DNA from: CAYYYP01 sp964475985
Lineage (GTDB): Bacteria > Bdellovibrionota > UBA1018 > CAYHWW01
Reading direction: 5' to 3'
DNA length: 64,000 bases
NCBI GenBank assembly: GCA_964475985.1
Contig: CAYYYP010000001.1
Location: 1-64,000, forward strand
In this document: one piece after another, positions 26,613 to 34,782 of the stretch
How the letters are laid out: every line of letters starts with the position of its first letter
How positions within the stretch are numbered: position 1 is the stretch's first letter
Made by a program: the position numbers and the translations under genes
The notes under the pieces: model-generated
Databases searched by the model: none
Told to the model about the DNA's origin: nothing
Seen by the model: only the letters and a program-made list of their open reading frames with translations

Positions 26613-26802
26613 AAATCAAGTTCGAGCATTCGCAGGCACATTTATTTTAGCTAGCCTTGCGTTCTATTACTTTCACTCTCACAAGTGGCTCTACTTTACG
26701 GCGTTTGTGGGGGCCAATTTACTTCAGTCGGCGTTTACGTGCTTTTGTCCGCTGGAGATCATACTTCGAAAAATTCAAAAGCCGGAGACGAGGGAGTCAT
26801 GA
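26602..26802 (+). CDS. DUF2892 (YgaP-like) two-helix membrane protein
   Basis: 66 aa from ATG 26602 with an excellent SD (GAAGGAGG). Two hydrophobic helices (AFAGTFILASLAFYYF and WLYFTAFVGANLLQSAF) and the DUF2892 ending FTCFCPLEIIL with a Cys-x-Cys-Pro. DUF2892 is the membrane part of YgaP, normally associated with rhodanese domains and sulfur or cyanide detoxification. It overlaps the RND stop and the OsmC start (ATGA), so it is tightly coupled. Confidence 0.8.
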   Translation: MRIENQVRAFAGTFILASLAFYYFHSHKWLYFTAFVGANLLQSAFTCFCPLEIILRKIQKPETRES

Positions 26803-27239
26803 AGCTTCAATGTAGTTGGAACGATAAGATGAGATTCACCGCCCAATCAGGTGATCACAAAGTTGAGATGGACACCAATCCTCCCATTGGGAGTGATACG
26901 GCGTTAACGCCGAAACAACTTCTTGTCGCTGGAATCTGCGGCTGCACGGCGATGGACGTTGTTGCGCTTCTCAAAAAGCACAAGCAGCCACTTGAATCTT
27001 TTCAAGTCGAGGCCGATGCCACGCCGTCAGAAGGCGTTTACCCGGCTGTTTACAAGGAGATCAAGCTTGTCTTTAAGCTCAAAGGTCAGCTCGATGAATC
27101 GAAAGTTTTGGAATCTGTCGCGCTTTCGCAGACGAAGTATTGCGGCGTGAGCGCGATGGTTTCGAAGGCCGTGCCGATTTCGTACACGGTCGAACTCAAT
27201 GGAAAGAATATCGGCGCGGGCCGCGCTGAATTTAAATAG
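26799..27239 (+). CDS. OsmC/Ohr-family peroxiredoxin-like protein
   Basis: 146 aa from ATG 26799, overlapping the previous stop by 4 nt. OsmC fold with the two active-site Cys positions: GICGCTAMDVVALLKKHKQ (Cys47 and Cys49) and QTKYCGVSAMVSKA (Cys115). The TPKQLLVAGICGCTAMD segment is typical of the YhfA-like OsmC branch. OsmC proteins reduce organic hydroperoxides and have been linked to persulfide turnover, which fits the regulator. Cytoplasmic. The extra Cys49 beside the peroxidatic Cys is notable. Confidence 0.85.
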   Translation: MKLQCSWNDKMRFTAQSGDHKVEMDTNPPIGSDTALTPKQLLVAGICGCTAMDVVALLKKHKQPLESFQVEADATPSEGVYPAVYKEIKLVFKLKGQLDESKVLESVALSQTKYCGVSAMVSKAVPISYTVELNGKNIGAGRAEFK

Positions 27240-27254
27240 CTTAAAGGAGAAAAT

Positions 27255-27452
27255 ATGAAAAAGAACATTCACAAGATCGAGAGAGTCGTTCGTGTCGTTG
27301 GGGGTGCTGGCCTTGCAAGCTTGGCATTTTGGGGACCGACCAATAATTGGTTTCTGTTAGGTCTTATTCCCGTAGCAACTGGCCTACTCGGCTGGTGCCC
27401 GCCCTATGCTCTCCTTGGGATCAGTACATGTCCAAAAGATGGTCTTTGCTGA
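27255..27452 (+). CDS. DUF2892 (YgaP-like) membrane protein, second copy
   Basis: 65 aa with SD AAAGGAG. Typical DUF2892: NIHKIERVVRVVGGAGLASL, then FLLGLIPVATGLLGWCPPYA, ending GISTCPKDGLC. Two transmembrane helices, Cys-Pro at the end of the second. It is only distantly similar to the copy at 26602. Role presumably with the rhodanese encoded 160 nt downstream, as these two modules are fused in YgaP and in the protein at 36257. Confidence 0.85.
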   Translation: MKKNIHKIERVVRVVGGAGLASLAFWGPTNNWFLLGLIPVATGLLGWCPPYALLGISTCPKDGLC

Positions 27453-27612
27453 GGTCATCTAAATGAAGCGATCTGCGTGAAGAGTTGTCGGGCCTGGAGT
27501 TTCTCGTGGTGCGCGAAATAGAACGCGAAATTCGCTAAGGTAAAAGTCATGTCGGAATGAGCGCGGTTGCGCAAGTGATTGGCAGGAAGATCGGATAGCG
27601 GAGGCGTACTTT
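27453..27612. other. Gap with possible gene-end remnant
   Basis: A stop-bounded frame without a start codon ends in the well-formed peptide EELSGLEFLVVREIEREIR (stop at about 27538). This looks like the tail of a lost gene rather than random sequence, but it is too short to assign. Confidence 0.3.
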
Positions 27613-27966
27613 ATGGAAATGGCACAAATTCAACCTTACTTGATTCCCGCTGCATTTGTCGGCTTCATTGCATGGCGATTTCTGAGATTTCGTCGCGTTC
27701 GGAAGATGCTTCCGGCTCTTTTGGCACAGGGGGCGGTCGTCATCGATGTTCGCACTGCGGGTGAGTATTCCAGTGGCGCGCGCGATGGAGGAATCAACAT
27801 ACCGTTGGCCGATCTTGAAAATGGAGTCAACAAACTTGATCGGCAGAAGCCTGTTGTCTTGTGCTGCGCTTCTGGGACGCGGAGTGCGATGGCAGCAGCT
27901 CTGCTTAAACGTAAGGGTTTTCAAAATGTCGTAAATGCTGGGCCTTGGAGGAATACGGTTCTATGA
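27613..27966 (+). CDS. Membrane-anchored single-domain rhodanese
   Basis: 117 aa from ATG 27613. An N-terminal transmembrane helix (LIPAAFVGFIAWRFLRF) is followed by a rhodanese domain: VVIDVRTAGEYSSGARDGGI and the catalytic loop CASGTRS with Cys85 preceded by Cys84. It transfers sulfane sulfur via a Cys persulfide; anchoring places it at the inner membrane near the DUF2892 proteins. ATGA overlap with the thioredoxin gene that follows suggests the two act together, thioredoxin taking up the sulfane sulfur (inference). Confidence 0.9.
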   Translation: MEMAQIQPYLIPAAFVGFIAWRFLRFRRVRKMLPALLAQGAVVIDVRTAGEYSSGARDGGINIPLADLENGVNKLDRQKPVVLCCASGTRSAMAAALLKRKGFQNVVNAGPWRNTVL

Positions 27967-28397
27967 ATACATTAGTGGTTTGTCCTAAGTGTGAAAAATT
28001 GAACCGGGTCGCGTTGGAGAAAGCCGAAATTGCGAGTCCTGTTTGCGGAAGCTGTAAGGCAACGCTGCCTCTTCACGGAGGCGTACAAGATGTCAGTGGA
28101 ACTGCGCTGAGTAAGCTTGTTCGTGCCGCTGACAGGCCAATCGTAGTCGACTTTTGGGCTGAATGGTGCGGGCCATGTAAGGCTTTCGCGCCCACATTTA
28201 AATCGGCCGCGCGCGAACTGGGGGGTCAGATTATTTTTTCGAAGTTGGACACTGAGGCGTTTTCTCAGGCCGCCCAGACATTTCAGATTCGTGGGATTCC
28301 GACACTGATTGTATTCAAAAATGGGATCGAAGTGGATCGTCGGTCTGGAGCGATGCCTCTTCCCGCTCTCATCGAGTATTTGGCGCGATGGAAATAG
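27963..28397 (+). CDS. trxC: Thioredoxin 2 (zinc-ribbon thioredoxin)
   Basis: 144 aa from ATG 27963. The N-terminal zinc ribbon has Cys7/Cys10 and Cys28/Cys31 (VVCPKC and PVCGSC), the hallmark of TrxC. The thioredoxin fold carries the active site AEWCGPCKAF (Cys69, Cys72) and the cis-Pro in IRGIPTLIVF. It reduces disulfides and persulfides in the cytoplasm. Overlap with the rhodanese gene and control by a persulfide-sensing repressor fit a role in persulfide reduction. Confidence 0.92.
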   Translation: MNTLVVCPKCEKLNRVALEKAEIASPVCGSCKATLPLHGGVQDVSGTALSKLVRAADRPIVVDFWAEWCGPCKAFAPTFKSAARELGGQIIFSKLDTEAFSQAAQTFQIRGIPTLIVFKNGIEVDRRSGAMPLPALIEYLARWK

Positions 28398-28470
28398 GTT
28401 CTTGGGGACAGAATGTGCTAATTGAGACTAACGGACAGGAAGTTAAATTAAATAATAGGAGAGTTTCAAA

Positions 28471-28779
28471 ATGAAAAAAGTAGCTTATTTTTTATCTGTG
28501 GTGGCCTTGCTTGGAAATGTTGCGCTTGCAGCCAATGGCTCGTCAAAAGCGGGGAAGATGCTGGAGCCTACGAAAGAGCAGCGTCAGAAAATGGCTGACT
28601 TGCACGAAAAAATGGCTGCGTGTCTCAAGTCCGACCGATTGGTTTCTGATTGTCGCAAAGAGATGATGCAGGGTTGTAAGGATACAATGGGAAAGGATGG
28701 TTGCCCGATGATGGGCGGAAAGATGGGGCGCGGAATGCATCGTCGTATGATGGATGACAAAAACGAAGGAAATGAGTGA
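28471..28779 (+). CDS. Exported Met/Cys-rich small protein
   Basis: 102 aa with SD AGGAGAG. Signal peptide MKKVAYFLSVVALLGNVALA, then a short charged helix with Cys (MAACLKSDRLVSDCRKEMMQGC) and a Met/Gly-rich tail (CPMMGGKMGRGMHRRMM). Met, Cys and His clusters in a periplasmic protein suggest soft-metal (e.g. copper) binding, or a Spy-like helper; this is inference. GTGA overlap with the DUF302 gene downstream. Confidence 0.75.
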   Translation: MKKVAYFLSVVALLGNVALAANGSSKAGKMLEPTKEQRQKMADLHEKMAACLKSDRLVSDCRKEMMQGCKDTMGKDGCPMMGGKMGRGMHRRMMDDKNEGNE

Positions 28780-29177
28780 GCGTCATGGCGAATTCAATAT
28801 GTTTCAAGCGCGAAATCAGCGGTGAGCTGGATAGCGTGATTGAGCGCGTGACCAGCGCGCTCAAAGTTGAAGGTTTTGGCGTTCTCACGCGAATTGATCT
28901 CCATTCGAAAATCAAGGAGAAGCTAGGTAAAGAGATCAGGCCGGCTGTGATCTTGGGTGCATGCAATCCGCAGCTCGCTTTTGAGGCGTATGAGCGGAAT
29001 ACTGATGTCGCGAGTCTTCTACCATGTAACGCGGTCGTTCGAGATATCGGAGACGGCCGATTTTCGGTGGAGCTGGCGAAACCTTCTGCCCTGATGGAAA
29101 TGCTGGGTGATCGAAAGCTTGTCGAGTTCGCGCAAGACGCGGATGCCAAGCTGCAAAGAGCTTTGGAGAGGGTATAA
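28776..29177 (+). CDS. DUF302-family protein
   Basis: 133 aa, GTG 28776 overlapping the previous stop by 4 nt; ATG 28785 is an alternative start. DUF302 core: SVIERVTSALKVEGFGVLTRIDL, then LGACNPQLAFEAYE and LLPCNAVVRDIGDGRFSVEL. The family's Cys/Asn positions (GACNP and LPCN) are intact. DUF302 proteins are common beside sulfur oxidation and TSUP genes; biochemical role not established. Last gene of the left operon, 14 nt from the convergent LOG gene. Confidence 0.85.
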   Translation: MSVMANSICFKREISGELDSVIERVTSALKVEGFGVLTRIDLHSKIKEKLGKEIRPAVILGACNPQLAFEAYERNTDVASLLPCNAVVRDIGDGRFSVELAKPSALMEMLGDRKLVEFAQDADAKLQRALERV

Positions 29178-29191
29178 ACCTACCAAGCTTA

Positions 29192-30043
29192 TCACTTCCC
29201 CTCCAGGGTCGAGCTTTTGTTAAGTGATTTCGAGCTAAGGCTGGTCTCCCGAAATAACCACCAGGGTCTTTTGGGCCGTGAATACTTCAGACCGAATCTT
29301 ATGACTGCGGACTCCCGAATCCATTCCATGGCTTCAGCAGGCGAGTTTGTGACCTTAATCTCGGCGAGGTCGGCAGGATCGATCGCTCCCACTAAGCACA
29401 GAGGGTCCTTAAGAAAATCGAGGAGTCCGTCCCAGTAAGTTTTCCCGACTAGGATCACAGGAAAATTTCTTATCTTTCCAGTTTGAACGAGGGTAACGAT
29501 TTCAAAGAATTCATCTAGGGTCCCAAAGCCACCAGGCATTACGACAAACGCGTAAGAGTATTTTGCAAGCATGAGCTTTCGCACAAAAAAATACCTAAAT
29601 TCCACCCAACGATCCAGAAAAGCATTTGGCTTCTGTTCCTTCGGAAGCGTGATGTTGCAGCCGATGGAAACTCCTCCTGCATCTTTGGCTCCTCGATTGG
29701 CGGCTTCCATTAAGCCTGGACCCCCACCCGTCATAACCGTGAATCCTTGTAGCGCAATTTCTCGCCCGACCTCACGCCCGAGCTGATAGTAGGGATGATC
29801 CTCCGCAGAAAAGCGGGCAGAGCCAAAAACGGTGACACAAGGTCCAACAAAATGAAGAGCTCGAAATCCTCGGATGCATTCTAAGAAGATCCTGAGAGCG
29901 CGCCTCAGCTCGAAAGTCCTCGAGTGCCCGCCTTCGAGGAATACTCTCTCTTCGTGGTTCGCGGAACTCTTGGCAAACTGGTTGATTTCACTCACTGCGA
30001 GGGGACTTGATATCGTTTTTGCGAGCGCAGCAGGGGCATCCAT
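29192..30043 (-). CDS. LOG-family (TIGR00730-type) nucleotide hydrolase-like protein
   Basis: 283 aa from ATG 30043, preceded by AAAGGAA at some distance; an earlier in-frame start would overlap the flavodoxin-like gene and add 25 atypical residues. The family motifs are intact: VTVFGSARF, MTGGGPGLMEAANRGA, RKLMLAKYSYAFVVMPGGFG followed by TLDEFFE (the PGGxGT..E site). LOG proteins release cytokinin-type bases from nucleoside 5'-monophosphates or act as nucleotide hydrolases; in non-plant-associated bacteria the role is usually nucleotide turnover or stress. Last gene of the right-hand - strand cluster. Confidence 0.88.
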   Translation of the reverse strand: MDAPAALAKTISSPLAVSEINQFAKSSANHEERVFLEGGHSRTFELRRALRIFLECIRGFRALHFVGPCVTVFGSARFSAEDHPYYQLGREVGREIALQGFTVMTGGGPGLMEAANRGAKDAGGVSIGCNITLPKEQKPNAFLDRWVEFRYFFVRKLMLAKYSYAFVVMPGGFGTLDEFFEIVTLVQTGKIRNFPVILVGKTYWDGLLDFLKDPLCLVGAIDPADLAEIKVTNSPAEAMEWIRESAVIRFGLKYSRPKRPWWLFRETSLSSKSLNKSSTLEGK

Positions 30044-30080
30044 GATGAATATATTCCTTTCTGGGAATCCTCTCAGTATT

Positions 30081-30632
30081 TTACTCGGCCACGACCTCTT
30101 GGCCGAATCGTCGAGCAAACTTCCGAACCTGCTGCCAATCAGTGTATTCGTAATCCCGATTGAGGTCTGTATCCCTTCCTGCCTTTTTAGAAATGGCCCT
30201 CATGATCCGTTTTTTTAGCCATCCATATTTTGAATAAGAGAGCGCTCCCGGAAAAATCTCCCAAAAATCAGGTTTCCAACCTACTTCCGCCAGAAAGTTC
30301 TCAACAATGCATCGTTCTTCTTGCTGAACCTTTTCATTGTCTTTTTGTAAGATCCCCAAGCACACGGAGAAAAACGCCCCTCGCTTTTTGGAAAGTAGGT
30401 CTACATTCTGTTTAATCCATTTGCGAAGTGGTTTCTGAAAATGGGACCCGTGGACTGATCCCCCTATCAACACTGCCTCATATCGATTGAGATCAACTCC
30501 TTCTTCAAATATATTCCTTGAATCAACGAGTTTGACTTCATGGCCTTCGCTTTTAAGTTCGTCGCTAATCGTCCCTGAAATTTTCTCAGTCTGACCTTCA
30601 GTTGTGCCGAAAATGATCAAAATATGTCTCAT
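30081..30632 (-). CDS. Flavodoxin-domain protein, HemG-like protoporphyrinogen oxidase
   Basis: 183 aa. Flavodoxin start with phosphate loop IIFGTTEGQTEKIS, then VLIGGSVHGSHFQKPLRKWI, ISKKAGRDTDLNRDYEYTDW near the C-terminus. The overall pattern (FGTTEGQT, GGSVHG, final ...TDLNRDYEYTDW) is that of menaquinone-dependent protoporphyrinogen IX dehydrogenase (HemG) and its stress-related relatives. FMN-binding, cytoplasmic or membrane-associated. Whether it acts in haem synthesis or a general redox role is not decided by the context, which is stress genes. Confidence 0.8.
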   Translation of the reverse strand: MRHILIIFGTTEGQTEKISGTISDELKSEGHEVKLVDSRNIFEEGVDLNRYEAVLIGGSVHGSHFQKPLRKWIKQNVDLLSKKRGAFFSVCLGILQKDNEKVQQEERCIVENFLAEVGWKPDFWEIFPGALSYSKYGWLKKRIMRAISKKAGRDTDLNRDYEYTDWQQVRKFARRFGQEVVAE

Positions 30633-30645
30633 AAAGTATTTGCTC

Positions 30646-32058
30646 CTAGTTTAAATCAAACTCTTGAAATGGATGGGGAACCTCGCACCGCCATCCGTAA
30701 GTGTCCCGGATCTTCACCCGAAGGGCATCAGAGGCTTGCGGTTCACCGTGATTGATGAAAGTAACGTTCGGAGCGGATTTGAAACCGCGCAACCATTCCA
30801 ATGTCTCCATCTGATCAGCGTGTGCTGATAAGTCTCCGAGTTCTTCGACTCTGGCTCGGACAGGGATATACTTTCCATGCATTTTAAGTTCTGTGATCCC
30901 ATCTTTAAGAAGTCTTCCTCGAGTTCCTGCCGCTTGAAATCCCACCAGTAGAATCGTATTCCGCTCTTCAGAAAGCCTTGCCTCAAGGTGATGGAGAACT
31001 CGTCCACCTGATAACATCCCGCTGCCTGCGATCACCACGGCGGGTTGCCCTTCTCTCATGACCTCGATCGATTCCTTTTGTGTGCGAAGGATTTTAGGTA
31101 TTTTCGAAAGATCCTCAATCTCTTGTGGGAGTAGGCGATGCCATTTAGAATAGTCAGTAAAAATTTGTGTGGCATTCACTCCCATAGGGCTATCCAAATA
31201 AATAGGAATATCAGGCAATCGATGAGCCGCTTTCAACTTTGAAAATAAATAGAGTAGATCCTGAATTCTTCCGATGGCGAAGCTTGGAATGATAACTTGG
31301 CCGCCTCTCTCAAACGTTTTCTGTACGATCTGAGATAGCTTTTCCAATATGGAATGATCGAGTGATGGGTTTGCAGGATCAGTCGGTGTCTGAGAAAGAT
31401 CTAGAGATAAGGGATGGTGTGTTCTATCCCCATAGGTTGATTCAATTACAAGAAAGTCAGCAGTTTCAAGCAATGTGGGCGACGGGTAAATGAGTGGTCT
31501 TGATCTTCCGAGATCTCCGGAGAAAACTACTCTTTTCCCCTCTGCTTCCACTTCAATAAATGTGGATCCTAGAATATGTCCGCTAGGAGTGAGTTTAAAT
31601 CGAATATGCCCAGGCAAGTCATGCCATCGATTCGGAGGGACGGCTTCGAAATAGGAAAGAGTCCGTTTGACATCTATCAACGTATACAGGGGTTGAGCCG
31701 GGTGATGCTTGGAGTATCCATGACGATTGGCATATTCTGCGTCTTCTTCTTGAATTTTCGCGCTATCTTCCAGAATAAGTTCTGCAAGGTCTCGGGTGGG
31801 AGCCGAACAATAGATCTTGCCTCGGAATCCGGACTTCACAAGAAGTGGAAGGTATCCGGTGTGATCTAGATGGGCATGGGTCAAGAGAACGGAATCGACG
31901 AACCGCGGGTCAATAGGAAACGGTTCCCTATTTTTTAATCTCAATTCTTTAATGCCTTGAAACAAACCGCAATCAATCAAAATTTTGTGTTTTCCAGAAG
32001 TAAGAAGTGTCTTCGATCCCGTGACAGTCTGGACTCCTCCCAAAAATTGAAGTTTCAT
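30646..32058 (-). CDS. Metallo-beta-lactamase/beta-CASP RNA-processing hydrolase
   Basis: 470 aa. Zinc site THAHLDHTG (H61, H63, D65, H66), then SGHILGSTFIEVE and FSGDLGRSRPL (motifs 3 and 4). The beta-CASP insertion follows, ending with GSGMLSGGRVLHH (motif A-C region), and SAHADQMETLEW near the end. This is the CPSF73-like bacterial family (Ysh1-type), exo/endo-ribonucleases. Start overlaps the stop of the CoA-transferase gene by 4 nt. Homologues often accompany Usp and CoA-transferase genes in oxygen-limitation regulons; that link is context inference. Confidence 0.9.
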   Translation of the reverse strand: MKLQFLGGVQTVTGSKTLLTSGKHKILIDCGLFQGIKELRLKNREPFPIDPRFVDSVLLTHAHLDHTGYLPLLVKSGFRGKIYCSAPTRDLAELILEDSAKIQEEDAEYANRHGYSKHHPAQPLYTLIDVKRTLSYFEAVPPNRWHDLPGHIRFKLTPSGHILGSTFIEVEAEGKRVVFSGDLGRSRPLIYPSPTLLETADFLVIESTYGDRTHHPLSLDLSQTPTDPANPSLDHSILEKLSQIVQKTFERGGQVIIPSFAIGRIQDLLYLFSKLKAAHRLPDIPIYLDSPMGVNATQIFTDYSKWHRLLPQEIEDLSKIPKILRTQKESIEVMREGQPAVVIAGSGMLSGGRVLHHLEARLSEERNTILLVGFQAAGTRGRLLKDGITELKMHGKYIPVRARVEELGDLSAHADQMETLEWLRGFKSAPNVTFINHGEPQASDALRVKIRDTYGWRCEVPHPFQEFDLN

Positions 32059-33344
32059 AATTTCCCCTGGTCTGAATCATAATGATTAAACCATTGCCGA
32101 TCCAAGGACTCCCGGTCGTCCGGATGAGCGATGCGGATCATTTCTCGAGCGCGTTCAGATAGAGTCTTCCCGTAGAGATCCGCAATGCCATATTCGGTCA
32201 CTACAAAATGGACGTGGGCCCGCGTGGTGACAACGCCCGCTCCGGGATGTAGAGTCGGGACAATCCTGGGTATGCCTCGTTTCGTGCGGCTAGTGAGGGC
32301 GATGATGGGCTTTCCGCCCTCAGAAAGCGAAGCTCCTCGAATAAAATCCATTTGACCACCCACTCCTGAAATAATCCTGCATCCAATCGAATCCGCGCAG
32401 ACCTGACCAGTTAGGTCGATCTCGACAGCAGAATTGATGGCGACCACTTTTGGATTTCTAGCAATTGTTTGAGGCGAATTGACATAACCGATGTCCAGCT
32501 GAATGACAGACGGATTGTCGTTCACAAAATCATAGAGAGCCTTTGTGCCCATTAAAAACCCAGAAACACATCTACCCGGATGCACCAGTTTTCTGGAATT
32601 ATCTACCGCTCCCGATTGAATGAGCGCTAAAGCTCCGTCGGTCCACATTTCGGTGTGGATTCCCAGGTGCCGATGCCCATGTAACGATTTAAGAACTGCA
32701 TCCGGAATCGAACCAATGCCCATTTGAAGAGTAGATCCGTCCTCAATCAAACCGGAGGTAATTTTTCCAATCGCGGCTTCCTCCGGAGCCACAGACGCAG
32801 ATTTCACCTCAGGAATGGGCTCATCGATCTCTATGTAACGATTGAATCTAGAAACATGGATGAAGCCGTCCCCATGGACTCGGGGCATTTGATGATTGAT
32901 CTGGGCGATAATAATGGAAGCGGACTCAACCGCCGCACGTGCCACATCCACGCTGGTCCCTAACGAGCAATATCCGTGTGCGTCCGGAGGCGAAACGTGA
33001 ATCAAAGCAACATCAAGCGGCCTTCTCTTTGAGCGAAATAAAGTGGGGATCTCAGAGAGAAAGCAGGGCAGATAGTCCACTCGAGCGGTACCTATTTTTC
33101 CACGAAGATTCTCTCCCACAAAGAGGTTTACGACTCGGAAGCTCTTAGAATACTGAGACTGTGCGTAGGCCGCCTCACCCAAGGTATGGAGATGAATCAG
33201 TTCGACGTTTCGTAGTCGCTCGTGGTGGGTGAGTAATCCTTCGATAAGCCGGAACGGAGTCGCAGCCGCTCCCTGGATAAAAACCCGGTGGCCTGATTGG
33301 ATCAGCTCGAGAGCAGTCTCTGTGGAGAACGATTTTGTTTTCAA
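32055..33344 (-). CDS. Acetyl-CoA hydrolase / 4-hydroxybutyrate-type CoA-transferase
   Basis: 429 aa, normal length. Family I CoA-transferase with two domains: N-terminal IQGAAATPFRLIEGL and VSPPDAHGYCSLGTSVDV; C-terminal IGSIPDAVLKSL, and the catalytic Glu in GIHTEMWTDGAL (Glu232). Also GGQMDFIRGASLSEGGKPI and VVTEYGIADLYGKTLSERA, both highly conserved. Moves or hydrolyses CoA from short acyl groups (acetate, butyrate derivatives) in the cytoplasm. Overlaps the beta-CASP gene; 48 nt behind the Usp gene. Confidence 0.92.
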   Translation of the reverse strand: MKTKSFSTETALELIQSGHRVFIQGAAATPFRLIEGLLTHHERLRNVELIHLHTLGEAAYAQSQYSKSFRVVNLFVGENLRGKIGTARVDYLPCFLSEIPTLFRSKRRPLDVALIHVSPPDAHGYCSLGTSVDVARAAVESASIIIAQINHQMPRVHGDGFIHVSRFNRYIEIDEPIPEVKSASVAPEEAAIGKITSGLIEDGSTLQMGIGSIPDAVLKSLHGHRHLGIHTEMWTDGALALIQSGAVDNSRKLVHPGRCVSGFLMGTKALYDFVNDNPSVIQLDIGYVNSPQTIARNPKVVAINSAVEIDLTGQVCADSIGCRIISGVGGQMDFIRGASLSEGGKPIIALTSRTKRGIPRIVPTLHPGAGVVTTRAHVHFVVTEYGIADLYGKTLSERAREMIRIAHPDDRESLDRQWFNHYDSDQGKL

Positions 33345-33392
33345 TGGACTCCTTCAGTGCCGTACCTGTTGGAAAATTAACTACCTTGGGAT

Positions 33393-34433
33393 TTAAGTGG
33401 ATCGACTTTCTCCGTGTTCAATTAAGTCTGATTTCAGATCCTCTTCAGTCACTGAAAAAAATGGACGTTCTGATTCGCGTTTTGTCTCTTGCTTCAAAGT
33501 GGGGTGGATGACCCATACTGGTAGCTCCGAGGATCGAACGACTTGCCGTGTGGAACTTCCCATCAATAGAGAAGAAGCAGGGCCGCTTCTCGAAACGAGA
33601 GCAATCATGCTACAACCTAAACGTTTTGCTTGCTTCAGAATTGCCTCTGACACCGAGCCGTTACTCTTTTTGTCGATCACCACATTCACTCTGACACCGC
33701 GTTTTTTTCCCTGCTCAACGAGTGTCTTTACTATTTTTTCATTTGCAGCCAGTTCGTCTTCAATAGCTTGCTGATAATAAACTTGAGTGGAAAATGCGAA
33801 GTCAAATGGTGGATAGAGGTCGGACCCCACTTTATGAAATAGGATGATACGGCCCTTCCTCTTTTCTGCCATATCCATCACTCGAGAAAATGCTTCCATG
33901 GATTCCATGGAGAAGTCAGTGGGAAATAATATAGTTTTGAAATCGGAAGATTTTCTCCATCCAGGATGAACGATCAGGAGCGGGATACTTGAATAAAGAG
34001 TAATTGTTTCTGCAAAGCTTCCAAGGAAGAGACGTTTGATGCCCTTTCTCCCATGGCTAGATACGACCAATAGCTCCGCATTCTGTTCCAGAGCGTAATC
34101 CATGAGTTCCTTAGCCTCTTGCCTTACGGTAAGTGCGTTCTTAGCTAAAATTCGAAGAGGCTGAATACCAGGTATCTTGATGCGATTCAAAATGGCTTTT
34201 AACTCTTTCTCACCTTCTTTTTGGATGATGTCGAGAGTACTGGGCTCACGTGAGTTTGGATTGTCCAGAGGAGTTGCAGGCCAAACATAGACCGGTTCAA
34301 TTTCTGCGGTTTCTGATTTGACTAATGCTCGAAGACACCATGCGGCAGACTGAAGCACAGCTTTGTCACCGGAAAAAGGCTGTACAGCCCAGATAATTTT
34401 AAGACTTTTATTTGTTAAGTTATTTTGTTTCAT
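33393..34433 (-). CDS. Tandem universal stress protein (two UspA domains)
   Basis: 346 aa with two UspA domains, about residues 10-155 and 163-310. The ATP-binding signature is visible in domain 1 (VVSSHGRKGIKRLFLGSFAE, then IPLLIVHP) and in degenerate form in domain 2 (LVSRSGPASSLLMGSSTRQV). G-x2-G-x9-G(S/T) is kept best in domain 1, so only that domain may bind ATP. Domain 1 opens KIIWAVQPFSGDKA; domain 2 opens FKTILFPTDFSMES. Cytoplasmic stress protein; first gene of its cluster with a 349-nt leader region. Confidence 0.9.
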   Translation of the reverse strand: MKQNNLTNKSLKIIWAVQPFSGDKAVLQSAAWCLRALVKSETAEIEPVYVWPATPLDNPNSREPSTLDIIQKEGEKELKAILNRIKIPGIQPLRILAKNALTVRQEAKELMDYALEQNAELLVVSSHGRKGIKRLFLGSFAETITLYSSIPLLIVHPGWRKSSDFKTILFPTDFSMESMEAFSRVMDMAEKRKGRIILFHKVGSDLYPPFDFAFSTQVYYQQAIEDELAANEKIVKTLVEQGKKRGVRVNVVIDKKSNGSVSEAILKQAKRLGCSMIALVSRSGPASSLLMGSSTRQVVRSSELPVWVIHPTLKQETKRESERPFFSVTEEDLKSDLIEHGESRST

Positions 34434-34782
34434 AATTGACCCCCGTATTTTTTAGTTTTGTAGTGAGTGGTGATCGATTCAATCGAGCCCTCGGAAGGGT
34501 TCAGGCCAAGGAGGTCAGTCATGCGATTCATAGTGTTTTCCTTTTCGCTCTCTCGAAATTTTTAAACCACGCCTCATGCGGGTTTTTCATGCGCATGGAA
34601 CTACCTATGGCAATTATGGTGCCAGTTCTCCTCAGGCCATTTTCTGCACAAAAATGGCACTTTTTTCGAAGTGGAAGGAATAGATTGAGACAGGCTGTCC
34701 CATGAGTGGAATTATTGACTCATGACCTCGAGCTCGGCCCAAAGTGCATACGAACTTCATATGTCTTCAGGGTCTTCCTTGC
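34434..34782. promoter_or_regulatory. Leader/promoter region of the usp cluster with a dyad
   Basis: No convincing gene; the open frame on the other strand has no protein-like features. A dyad CATGAGT-N10-ACTCATG (34701-34707, 34718-34724) is the only notable symmetry. It lies ~270 nt upstream of usp and 58 nt beyond the end of the TSUP gene, so it could be an operator or part of a terminator. Confidence 0.35.

Noticed and set aside
34480..34500. FNR/ANR-like box upstream of usp
   Set aside because: TTGAATCGATCA has the wrong half-site spacing for TTGAT-N4-ATCAA, so an oxygen-regulator site is not supported.
34436..34705. Frame of 89 codons opposite the usp leader
   Set aside because: No SD or domain and atypical composition; region described as regulatory.
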